Both the position numbers and the translations under genes were made by a program. 64,000 nucleotides of DNA from Candidatus Roizmanbacteria bacterium (lineage in GTDB: Bacteria; Patescibacteriota; Microgenomatia; UBA1406; GWC2-37-13): contig JACRPE010000025.1 of the NCBI GenBank assembly GCA_016214055.1, positions 1 through 64,000 on the forward strand. The letters run 5' to 3'. The notes below the pieces were generated by a model. The model was not told where the DNA came from and made no database searches. It worked only from the letters and a program-made list of their open reading frames with translations. Below, piece after piece: positions 14,082 to 21,803 of this stretch. The stretch's first letter is position 1. Every line of letters begins with the position of its first letter.

Positions 14082-15350
14082 TTATACCAGACCAGCCACA
14101 TCTTTCCCCAGCTTAACCGCATAATTCGTTCCCCTATCGTAGGGATAGGTCATGTCCAGGTTTGCAATAAATAAATTTTTTATTGGGGTTTCAAAGTGCG
14201 GCATTCGAGAGGGAAATTCACGGTCAAACAGAGGTTGGGCAAAGGGCGCCCTGAATACCCGGGCTTTTATAATCGGTTGGGTGTTTTTTGTTATTTTTTG
14301 AATATAGGGTAGGTGGTATTGTAATACCCCCTGCCCGTTCATGCTCCAAAGAGGGTGTTCTTTCTCAACGTAGTTTGCACAATAAAGAACGTGGTGATTG
14401 TTGTAGTGTTTTTTATCAATGAAATTGGTGTGTTGGACCAGCACCATCATGGGGGCTTTTTTATCACACATATTTACCCAGTATTCTTTCTCAAAAAAGG
14501 GCTGATCCGTTTCCAGAATCAGGTTGACGGCGTTTAGATATTTAATTTCACTTAGTTGCTTTATATAGGGCGCTGGCAGTTCTCCTCCGAAAACAGATAG
14601 AAATATGGGGGTGGGGAGAGTTGAAATAACAACATCAAAGAATGCTCCTTCGACCAGGAACCCTCCCCCACCTTTATCAACCCGTTCGATTGTTGTCTTT
14701 GTTTTTATAACCACCCCCCTTGCTTTGTTTTTTTCCGCCACAAAGTTTATAAATTCCTGAAACCCCCCCTCCGGGTATCCGAGGGACTTTGTTCTTTTTT
14801 TTATTCTCGCCCAGATAAATGAGGCTAATATATTTTCCGCATGTTTACCGAACTTTTTCCGAAAAAGCTCTTCCCACAATACTTCCCAGACCCTATCGCC
14901 CATCGATGTGCGTAAGAATTTTTCGGCGGTTCTTTTTTCATATAAGGATAAAAAGGGGGAAAGCTTTAAAAAAGCCACCACCATACCCGCCCTTATTTTT
15001 TCAGGATAACTAAGGAGCGGAAAGGAGAGAAAATCCTGCGGGGTATCTACGGAAAATGTGCGGTAATTGTTTGTGGGGTTTACTTCATACAGTGCCGCCG
15101 TCACAGGCTCCTTGAATGCAAAACCCCCAAACCCCACCTCTTCAGCTAAGGAAAGAATGTCCCGATCGTTTGAAAATATATGATGGTATGTCCGCTCCAG
15201 ATACCAACCCCACCCCGGCTCTTTGTAACCGCTCGCAAGACCTCCAAGCGACTCGTTTCCTTCAAGAAGAGTTACGTCATGTTCTTTCCCGGACAGATGA
15301 TAGGCGGCGGTAAGTCCTGTGAGCCCGCCTCCTAAAACCGCTATTTGCAT
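14082..15350 (-). CDS. FAD-dependent amine-oxidase-like oxidoreductase
   Basis: The 422-residue protein opens with a Rossmann FAD motif, IAVLGGGLTGLTAAYHLS, followed by VTLLEGNESLGGLASGY, the second FAD contact of the protoporphyrinogen oxidase/phytoene desaturase/UDP-galactopyranose mutase superfamily. The C-terminus ends NLFIANLDMTYPYDRGTNYAVKLGKDVAG, the usual FAD-closing GxxY-type block. Relatives often occur with polyprenyl and glycan genes in reduced bacteria and archaea. The substrate cannot be read; a membrane-lipid or sugar substrate is only a guess. Confidence 0.82.
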   Translation of the reverse strand: MQIAVLGGGLTGLTAAYHLSGKEHDVTLLEGNESLGGLASGYKEPGWGWYLERTYHHIFSNDRDILSLAEEVGFGGFAFKEPVTAALYEVNPTNNYRTFSVDTPQDFLSFPLLSYPEKIRAGMVVAFLKLSPFLSLYEKRTAEKFLRTSMGDRVWEVLWEELFRKKFGKHAENILASFIWARIKKRTKSLGYPEGGFQEFINFVAEKNKARGVVIKTKTTIERVDKGGGGFLVEGAFFDVVISTLPTPIFLSVFGGELPAPYIKQLSEIKYLNAVNLILETDQPFFEKEYWVNMCDKKAPMMVLVQHTNFIDKKHYNNHHVLYCANYVEKEHPLWSMNGQGVLQYHLPYIQKITKNTQPIIKARVFRAPFAQPLFDREFPSRMPHFETPIKNLFIANLDMTYPYDRGTNYAVKLGKDVAGLV

Positions 15351-15356
15351 TTGTAT

Positions 15357-16373
15357 TTACCGCAGATTTACCGAATTATTACCGTGTTCTTTTCCTTGTT
15401 TTTTAATTTCGGTGAGAAGCGTTTCTAAGAATAGCGCAAAGGGAATGGCCAAAATCATACCCAACACTCCGAAAAGCTGGCCCCCGATGATAAGGGCAAT
15501 GAGAGTTACGATGGGGCTGAGACCAACGGCCTTTTTCATTACATATGGGACAATGAGATGATTCTCGAGTTGTTGGACGACAAAATAAAGGACTATTGCC
15601 ACAAGACCCAAAAGGGGGGCCTGTGTAACCCCAACTATGAATGCGGGCACGGTTGAAAAAATGGGGCCAATGTTGGGTACCGCCTCAAGCAGGCCCGCGA
15701 TGATAGAGAGGGGAAGTGCGTATCTGAAGCCAAGGATGGTAAGACCCAGATAGGTCATACACCCTATTACAACCATAAGAGTAAACTCGCCCAACAGCCA
15801 TCGGCCAAGCCGCTTCTCGGTTTTTTCAAGAAGAATTGCCGCCCTCAGTGCGTCTCTTTCGCTTAAAAAATAACCGAGGGCGTTTTTTATAAAATCTTCT
15901 TCAAGCGTGAGGTAAAAACTGAAGAATAGGGTGGTGACCACAAACATAACGTTTGAAAAAACCATGCGGATTATGTTAAATACCTGGTTTGTTATGTTTG
16001 GCGCATATTGGGAAAATGAGTCGACGTTTATATACCCTCCTATGAGGGGGTCTAACGACTTAATCATTGCGGGGAGGTGCTTTATGAGAAGTGCGGTTTC
16101 TTGAACAAAAGGGGGGATAACCCAAACAAGCATAAAGACGAAGAGAAAGATAATTGTGATGAATATTCCAATGACGGCAAGGCGCCGGGGAACCCCTTTT
16201 TTCACAAAAAAAGAAGTAAGTGGCCGCACTGCGCTGACAATAATAAATGCAACAAAAAGGGAGAGCACGAGGTTTTTTAATACCCAAAGGAGGGTAAGAA
16301 AAAGAATAAATAGTGTCGTATATATTACCGTCTTCGGCGAGACCTCAATCTTATATGTCTTGTTGTCCTGCAT
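15357..16373 (-). CDS. AI-2E family transporter-like membrane protein
   Basis: A 338-residue protein with the AI-2E (UPF0118, PerM/TqsA) layout: two N-terminal helices (IYTTLFILFLTLLWVLKNLVLSLFVAFIIV), a third helix, a soluble middle (QETALLIKHLPAMIKSL), then several C-terminal helices with the family motifs EAVPNIGPIFSTVPAFIVG and GLSPIVTLIALIIGGQLFGVLGMILAIPFA. Family members export signals or ions; the substrate here is unknown. Length is normal. It ends 7 bases before the FAD oxidoreductase starts, so co-transcription is likely. Confidence 0.92.
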   Translation of the reverse strand: MQDNKTYKIEVSPKTVIYTTLFILFLTLLWVLKNLVLSLFVAFIIVSAVRPLTSFFVKKGVPRRLAVIGIFITIIFLFVFMLVWVIPPFVQETALLIKHLPAMIKSLDPLIGGYINVDSFSQYAPNITNQVFNIIRMVFSNVMFVVTTLFFSFYLTLEEDFIKNALGYFLSERDALRAAILLEKTEKRLGRWLLGEFTLMVVIGCMTYLGLTILGFRYALPLSIIAGLLEAVPNIGPIFSTVPAFIVGVTQAPLLGLVAIVLYFVVQQLENHLIVPYVMKKAVGLSPIVTLIALIIGGQLFGVLGMILAIPFALFLETLLTEIKKQGKEHGNNSVNLR

Positions 16374-16394
16374 GTCATAATGATATCAGCCGCC

Positions 16395-17075
16395 CTAGCC
16401 CTTGGCAACGGAGAAAACATATACTTTTTTGGCCCCTCCTATTTTTAAGATTTTAGCCGCCTCCTTTACTGTTGACCCGGAGGTCACCACATCGTCCACA
16501 AGAAGTATCTCTTTTATTCCTATCTGCTCCTTGTTTAAGGAAAATGCCCCTCGCATATTTTCTCTCCTCTTTCGCCTGTCTTTTATTTTTGCCTGTATTT
16601 CGGTATTTTTTTGCCGCTTTATCAACTCCGCGCTTTTAATATTTGTGAGAAATGAAAGGACTCCTCCAATAATCTTTGCCTGGTTAAAACCCCGAGTCCG
16701 CTGTTTTTCCTCCGAGAGGGGAACGGGCTGGATAAAGAGGTTCTTTCTCTTTTTATAGTAAATGAGCGGGTCCTGCCCGTACTTTGCGATGAGATAAAAT
16801 AAGTCATTTTGGGCCGCGGTGACAAACGAATATTTAATTCCCTTGATGATTTTTTTGAGGAGGTTATCATAGTGAAAAAGAGAGACGAACCCATCAACCC
16901 CCTCATGTCTCCTGCATTTGGGATGAGTTAGGCCGTAAAGACTTGGTTTATTGCAGTAAATACAGGGCTGTTTTTCGATCGGGTGGAGCTGTTTTTCACA
17001 GGAGGGACAAATATATACCCCCAAATATCCGCACCCGAAGCATTTTGCAGGGAAAAATATATCCAACAGGGACAT
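16395..17075 (-). CDS. ComF-family phosphoribosyltransferase-like protein
   Basis: The N-terminal double zinc ribbon is visible as CFGCGYLGVYICPSC and CIYCNKPSLYGLTHPKC. The PRTase domain contains VPLSEEKQRTRGFNQAKIIG and the PRPP-binding loop ILLVDDVVTSGSTVKEAAK. ComF proteins take part in DNA uptake in competent bacteria, and some work with PriA-like helicases. At 226 residues it is of normal size. It is divergent from dnaA, sharing a 90-base region with paired DnaA boxes. Confidence 0.92.
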   Translation of the reverse strand: MSLLDIFFPAKCFGCGYLGVYICPSCEKQLHPIEKQPCIYCNKPSLYGLTHPKCRRHEGVDGFVSLFHYDNLLKKIIKGIKYSFVTAAQNDLFYLIAKYGQDPLIYYKKRKNLFIQPVPLSEEKQRTRGFNQAKIIGGVLSFLTNIKSAELIKRQKNTEIQAKIKDRRKRRENMRGAFSLNKEQIGIKEILLVDDVVTSGSTVKEAAKILKIGGAKKVYVFSVAKG

Positions 17076-17130
17076 GATTTATTATAACCGAATATACCCC
17101 TTGCAAATTCGTGTACATATGTTTATTATT

Positions 17131-17149
17131 TGTGGATAAGTTATCCACA
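17131..17149. promoter_or_regulatory. Inverted pair of DnaA boxes upstream of dnaA
   Basis: TGTGGATAA (17131-17139) and TTATCCACA (17141-17149) are both perfect consensus DnaA boxes, facing each other with 1 base between. They lie 16 bases before the dnaA start in an AT-rich stretch. They may serve as an autoregulatory operator, part of oriC, or both. Confidence 0.85.
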
Positions 17150-17165
17150 TGCGTAGTTCAGACCT

Positions 17166-18497
17166 ATGTTACCATCTCTCTGGAACGGTTTTTTAAACAG
17201 CTTTGCAAAAGTTAATGGCGAGGCCCCCGTTATTGTCTCCATTCTTAAACAACTGTACCCGATTGAGCTTACCGAGGGCGGTCTCGTCTTAGGTTGCGGA
17301 AATAATGGGGTAAAGATATATGTAGAAAAAAGAATAAAGGAACTTGAGGGCCTCCTATCTCTTCATCTTAAATCAAAGACGCTTATCACTATCGTTGTCC
17401 AACCAAAAAAACAAAAAAGCGAGAGCCCCGCGCCCCTTCTGACCTTCCAACCCAGCATGGACGATGTTTTTACCAAGGCGGGTCTCCACGCAAAATACCG
17501 TTTTGAAAACTTCGCCGTCTCTTCAACTAACAATGTAGCATTTGCCGCGGCGCAGGCTGTTTCAAAAAATATAGGGACCTCATATAACCCCCTTTTTTTG
17601 TACGGCGGGGTGGGGGTGGGGAAGACCCATCTGGCGCAGTCTGTTGCGCGGGTTGCCCTTGAGAAAAACCCAAACCACAAAGTATATTTTTGCCCGGGGG
17701 ACCGGTTTACGAATGAGCTCATCGAGTCATTTCAAGACAAAAGCACCGTGCGATTCAGGAAAAAATATAGAAATCTTAATATTCTTGCAATCGACGACAT
17801 CCAGTTTATCGCGGGCAAGCAGGCCGTACAGGAAGAGTTCTTTCACACCTTTAACACCATTGTGTCCTCCGGCGGACAGGTTATCCTCACCTCGGACCGC
17901 CCCCCGCACGAGATAAAAAATCTGGAGGATCGCCTCCGTTCGCGTTTTTCGGGCGGGCTCATCGTCGACATCCAGTCTCCTGATTTCGAGCTCCGCACTG
18001 CCATTCTTCTCATCAAGGCCCGGGAAAAAGAGATTGAGCTATCAATCGACGCCGCAAAAGTGATTGCGGAACAGGTTTCAGACACCCGCGCCCTTGAGGG
18101 AACACTCCTTTCGATCTATGCAAAAACGTTGGGAAAAAAAGAGGGGATTGACCTGGAGGATATTGAGGGTTTTTTTCAACATACGGATGAGCGGAAGAAA
18201 CAAAAAATTTCCCCCCACGATATCATAAAAGCCGTTTGCTCTTACTATAATGTAAAACAGTCCCAGATAAAAAGCCCCGAGAGGACGGAAAATCTTTCTT
18301 TCCCCCGGCAGATTATCATGTTTCTTTTAAGAAGAGAGCTTGGTCTCAAATACGAAGAGATTGCCCATATGCTCAAAAAGAAGGACCATACCACGGTGTT
18401 GCACGGAAGCGATAAGATCGGGGCCCTCCTCATAAAGAACCCTTCTTTTAAGGAAGAGGTTGATAGGATAATTAAATCGCTTTCCCTTTCCACATGA
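17166..18497 (+). CDS. dnaA: Chromosomal replication initiator DnaA
   Basis: The 443-residue protein has all DnaA domains: a helical domain I (about 1-80), a short linker, AAA+ domain III with Walker A GGVGVGKTHLAQ (near residue 147), Walker B ILAIDDIQF (near 206) and an arginine-finger region LRSRFSGGL, and domain IV ending in the DnaA-box-binding signature EIAHMLKKKDHTTVLHG (near 398-412). It unwinds oriC with ATP bound. DnaA boxes lie on both sides of the gene and dnaN follows, the classical origin arrangement. Confidence 0.98.
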   Translation: MLPSLWNGFLNSFAKVNGEAPVIVSILKQLYPIELTEGGLVLGCGNNGVKIYVEKRIKELEGLLSLHLKSKTLITIVVQPKKQKSESPAPLLTFQPSMDDVFTKAGLHAKYRFENFAVSSTNNVAFAAAQAVSKNIGTSYNPLFLYGGVGVGKTHLAQSVARVALEKNPNHKVYFCPGDRFTNELIESFQDKSTVRFRKKYRNLNILAIDDIQFIAGKQAVQEEFFHTFNTIVSSGGQVILTSDRPPHEIKNLEDRLRSRFSGGLIVDIQSPDFELRTAILLIKAREKEIELSIDAAKVIAEQVSDTRALEGTLLSIYAKTLGKKEGIDLEDIEGFFQHTDERKKQKISPHDIIKAVCSYYNVKQSQIKSPERTENLSFPRQIIMFLLRRELGLKYEEIAHMLKKKDHTTVLHGSDKIGALLIKNPSFKEEVDRIIKSLSLST

Positions 18498-18575
18498 TAT
18501 CCACAGTGAATGAACAGCGTTTTTTCCGTTTTTAAGGCGTGTTGAAAACACAAACATTATTTTATACACTTATAC
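18484..18575. promoter_or_regulatory. Candidate oriC segment between dnaA and dnaN
   Basis: The 127-base dnaA-dnaN gap and the preceding stop region hold TATCCACAG near 18498, and close variants TTATACACT and TTATACACA near 18563-18578, in strongly AT-rich DNA with runs of T and A. Along with the perfect inverted boxes before dnaA this marks the likely origin. Boundaries are approximate. Confidence 0.6.
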
Positions 18576-18624
18576 ACAGCCTCTAATACTACTATATAGA
18601 AGTAAAGAGAAATAAAAAAAGAAC

Positions 18625-19722
18625 ATGAAAACAACCATACAGGGAGATATTCTTCAGGAAAAGCTAACAACCGCCTCTCACTTTACTTCAAGCAGGCTTG
18701 GATTAAGTGAAGCCCTCCAAGGAGTTCTCCTGAAAGGAGACAGGGAAAACCTACACATATACGCGACAAACCTCAGCTCTTATTATCACGCAGTCCTTCC
18801 TCTGAAAATGGATGAAGAGTTTAAAGTAGTTATCGACACGAAGAAAATAATTGAGTTTCTCGGGCTGTTGGGTGGAGGAAGTCTCGACATTGAACTTGAA
18901 AAGAATACTCTCCGCATACATAAAGGGGAGACAGTTGGCGCCTTTCCCCTCGTCTCTCAGGAAGACTTTCCATTACCGCCGGAAATAAAAGATAAGGGAC
19001 AGACAGTAAAATCCTCGTTCTTTCTATCCGCACTTCCCCTCGTCCTTTTCTCCGCGTCAAAAGACGAGTCCCGCCCCGCACTAAACGGGGTTAACTTTAT
19101 CGACATGGACACAGAGCTTGGTATTGTATCAACTGACGGGTTCCGCCTCTCCCTTTTAAAAACAAAAAAGGAAGAGACGATTTCCTCCATGCTTATCCCC
19201 AGCGGGTTCTTATACGAAATACTCAAATATATGAAGGTAGTGGAAACCGTCTCCTTTTGTTATTCTCCCGAAGAAAAACTCGTCCTCTTTAAAATAGGTG
19301 AAGACCAGTTTTACACACGCCTCATTGACGGAGAGTTCCCCCCTTTTGAAAAAGTAATTCCTGAGGAGAAAAAAACAACCATTCACCTGGACCGGGACGA
19401 GCTCCTCACAAAACTCAAACTCGTATCCATCTTTGCGAGGGACGCTTCAAACATCGTCGTTTGCGAGTTCTCCAAACGGGGGCTCGTAATGCGGCCAAAA
19501 ACCGAAGGGGGGAAGGAAAATCTATCCCAGCTCGAGACGAAACATGAGGGGGAAGATCAGACGGTTGCTTTTAATTTCCGGTTCGTCCTGGACTTTCTTA
19601 ATAACACGCAGGAAAAGAAAATAGAGATTGAGATATTGCGCCCCGATGCCCCCGTTGTTTTTAAGATCGAGGGAAGAAAAGACTTTATTCACATCATCAT
19701 GCCGGTCCGCATACAGGAATAG
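18625..19722 (+). CDS. dnaN: DNA polymerase III beta subunit (sliding clamp)
   Basis: The 365-residue protein has the three-domain clamp layout: the start KTTIQGDILQEKLTTASHFTS, then the FPLVSQEDFPLPPE block ending domain 1, NGVNFIDMDTELGIVSTDGFRLSL in domain 2, and the C-terminal end FKIEGRKDFIHIIMPVRI, which corresponds to the usual ...YVIMPxR(L/I) end. As a ring dimer it tethers polymerases to DNA. Size is normal. It follows dnaA by 127 bases. Confidence 0.96.
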   Translation: MKTTIQGDILQEKLTTASHFTSSRLGLSEALQGVLLKGDRENLHIYATNLSSYYHAVLPLKMDEEFKVVIDTKKIIEFLGLLGGGSLDIELEKNTLRIHKGETVGAFPLVSQEDFPLPPEIKDKGQTVKSSFFLSALPLVLFSASKDESRPALNGVNFIDMDTELGIVSTDGFRLSLLKTKKEETISSMLIPSGFLYEILKYMKVVETVSFCYSPEEKLVLFKIGEDQFYTRLIDGEFPPFEKVIPEEKKTTIHLDRDELLTKLKLVSIFARDASNIVVCEFSKRGLVMRPKTEGGKENLSQLETKHEGEDQTVAFNFRFVLDFLNNTQEKKIEIEILRPDAPVVFKIEGRKDFIHIIMPVRIQE

Positions 19723-19726
19723 TTTT

Positions 19727-20134
19727 TTATGGAAGTAAAACGCTTTTTACCAATGCGTCCGCCTCTTCATTTTGTTCCCGGGGAATATGTTTATAGACAG
19801 GAACAACCCCAAGAGCCATCTCAAGAATTTTTGCCTCAGTATGAAGCCTCTTCATATCCGGGTGTTTTATCTTATAAAGCCCCCGCATCTGCATCACTAA
19901 AAGTTTTGAATCAGCAAGGCAGGTAATTGAAGAAACGGGGGCCGTCTTTTTTATTTCCCCTATTTTTTTAAGCGCCAGGATAAGGGCGGTATATTCGGCG
20001 ACATTGTTTGATGCGTTCCCAATGGACAGGGCATTTTTAAAAAGAAGTTTTTTCCCCTGATATATGAGGTAGGCAGATGCCGCGGGGCCGGGGTTATTAA
20101 GCGCCCCGCCATCGGTGTAAACAATAAGATTCAT
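19727..20134 (-). CDS. RNase HI-like ribonuclease
   Basis: The 135-residue protein starts NLIVYTDGGALNNPGPAASAYLI, the first-Asp motif of RNase HI, followed by NNVAEYTALILALKK (catalytic Glu), CLADSKLLVMQM (second Asp) and HIPREQNEEADALVKSVL (final Asp). All four metal-binding acidic positions are present. It lacks an N-terminal hybrid-binding domain. It degrades the RNA strand of RNA:DNA hybrids. Convergent with dnaN, with 4 bases between stops. Confidence 0.92.
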   Translation of the reverse strand: MNLIVYTDGGALNNPGPAASAYLIYQGKKLLFKNALSIGNASNNVAEYTALILALKKIGEIKKTAPVSSITCLADSKLLVMQMRGLYKIKHPDMKRLHTEAKILEMALGVVPVYKHIPREQNEEADALVKSVLLP

Positions 20135-20155
20135 GTAGACATTATAGAGGAGCGT

Positions 20156-21019
20156 TTAAAGTTCTCCAAGTTTTTCTTTGCGGACCACCTCTTGTTTGAC
20201 GAGGTTAAGAAAGCGTTCGGTTGAGGAGAGGCGCTTGTGTCCGACTATTTTTGCAATGTATTCAAGCGAGGTTCCATTGAGAAGCTGTTGGGCGATAAAG
20301 GTGTTTCGAAGGTCGTTTACGGTTGCGCTTTTGATTTCAACCTCGCGGAAACAGCGGTTGATAATCTGCCTGATGTTGCGGATAAGAATGGGTTTTCCAC
20401 TTCGGGTAATAAAAAGGTGTCCGTCGGTAGCATTTGTTCCCCTAATTTTTGTATAGTCCGCAACGGCTTTTTTAATTGATTTGTTAAGAGGGACCTCGCG
20501 GGCGGGATTTTTTCCATAAGGACGGACCGAAAGCATGCTGTCTTTTAAATCTTCAGAATGGATGTTGGCAAGCTCTCCGATTTTAATACCTGTCTGAAGG
20601 AGAATCTCAACTAAGGCATAGGTGCGCGGGTCTTCCTTGGCAAAGTCACGCAGGGCGTGGTATTCGAGCTTGCTTAATATGCGCGGGGCGGTTGAGGTAT
20701 ATTTGGGGTGGGTGACATCAAGGGAGGGGTTTTGGTCAATGACGAGAAGGTTTTTTAAATAACGGAAAAAGGTGCGGATTGAGTTGAGCTTGCGCGAGGC
20801 TGATTTTTTTGTGTATCCGTCGGCAATGAGCTTTTCAATAAAGCCGTCAATGTCCTCTTTTTTTACTTCTCGGATATCGGTCTTTTCTTTGGTGGTCAGG
20901 AAGCCGACAAACTGCTCAAGGTCTTTTTTATAGGCGACAACCGTGAACTCAGATTTGCCCTGGCTTTGCAGGTGGGTAACGAAGTCGTTTATTAAGGAAT
21001 GGGGGATATAATTTACCAT
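20156..21019 (-). CDS. Xer-like tyrosine recombinase with substituted catalytic residues
   Basis: The 287-residue protein has the two-domain XerC/D layout: a SAM-like N-terminal DNA-binding domain (SLINDFVTHLQSQGKSEFTVVAYKKDLEQFVGFL) and a catalytic fold. The expected catalytic positions are changed: the first Arg is Lys (LLQTGIKIGEL instead of TGxRxxEL), the HxxR box reads NDLRNTF (His to Asn, Arg kept), and the nucleophile Tyr position reads STERFLNL (Phe). The second box VGHKRLSSTE keeps GH. So strand cleavage by Tyr looks impossible. A DNA-binding or structural role is inferred. It lies about 3 kb from the putative origin. Confidence 0.85.
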   Translation of the reverse strand: MVNYIPHSLINDFVTHLQSQGKSEFTVVAYKKDLEQFVGFLTTKEKTDIREVKKEDIDGFIEKLIADGYTKKSASRKLNSIRTFFRYLKNLLVIDQNPSLDVTHPKYTSTAPRILSKLEYHALRDFAKEDPRTYALVEILLQTGIKIGELANIHSEDLKDSMLSVRPYGKNPAREVPLNKSIKKAVADYTKIRGTNATDGHLFITRSGKPILIRNIRQIINRCFREVEIKSATVNDLRNTFIAQQLLNGTSLEYIAKIVGHKRLSSTERFLNLVKQEVVRKEKLGEL

Positions 21020-21075
21020 AACAGCCTATAATATATCACACTACACAGGGGAATGCAAGCACAATTGAAGGGGAA

Positions 21076-21798
21076 CTAATAGCGTTCAAAATAGACCAAA
21101 GAACGGTCTATTCCGTGAGTATATAGGTATTCCCGCAAAGACTCAACCACCTCACGCCTTCCGCAGATATAAAACTCAAGGCTATTTTGGGGTAGGCTAT
21201 TGATAAGCCCCAGAGCGGCCTCATTCACGTGGCCAAGGCTAAAAAAGACCCGGTCAGCCTCATCTATTTTTTCAAGAGACGGTTCTTTTGATAGGCACAC
21301 GGTGAACTTAAAATGAGGAGCATTTTTGGCAAATTCCTTTAACTCATCAAGCAGATATAGGTCGGCCGCAAAGGACATCCCCCAGAAAAGATGGTACGAT
21401 TGAGCGGGGTCCTTGTTTGAAAGAATAAAGCTCCGAATAGGGGCAATTCCGGTACCCGTGGTAAGGAAAACCTTGGTTAAAGGGGTGTTTTTAAGGGAAA
21501 ATTGGCCCGCAGGGCCACAAAACTCAACCTTTTGTCCGACCACAAATGTATTTATATAGTTTGAGGCTAACCCCCCCGGAACACGCTTAATCAAAAGCTC
21601 AAAAGAATCTGCCTGGGTTGAGGCGCTTGCGATTGAGTAAAGACGGTTAACGAAACCCTTCTCGGCCGGAACCTTTAAAATAATATATTGGCCGGGGGTA
21701 AAAATAATTGTTTCTGGGCTGTTGAGGGAAAAATGAAACAGGTCAACGTCGTGGGGGAAAACAGTTTTTTTAGTGAGGGTTGTCCGGTATGTTTGCAT
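21076..21798 (-). CDS. FAD/NAD(P) oxidoreductase, ferredoxin reductase-like
   Basis: The 240-residue protein has the ferredoxin-NADP reductase fold: PGQYIILKVPAEKGFVNRLYSIAS includes the FAD-binding RxYS motif, followed by GGLASNYIN, and the nucleotide-binding loop VFLTTGTGIAPIRSFIL. The C-terminus ends EFYICGRREVVESLREYL then VYFERY. No iron-sulfur domain is attached. It transfers electrons between NAD(P)H and an unknown partner. It ends 5 bases from the ATPase gene stop-start junction on the same strand, so probably shares its transcript. Confidence 0.85.
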   Translation of the reverse strand: MQTYRTTLTKKTVFPHDVDLFHFSLNSPETIIFTPGQYIILKVPAEKGFVNRLYSIASASTQADSFELLIKRVPGGLASNYINTFVVGQKVEFCGPAGQFSLKNTPLTKVFLTTGTGIAPIRSFILSNKDPAQSYHLFWGMSFAADLYLLDELKEFAKNAPHFKFTVCLSKEPSLEKIDEADRVFFSLGHVNEAALGLINSLPQNSLEFYICGRREVVESLREYLYTHGIDRSLVYFERY

Positions 21799-21803
21799 AA
21801 GGA

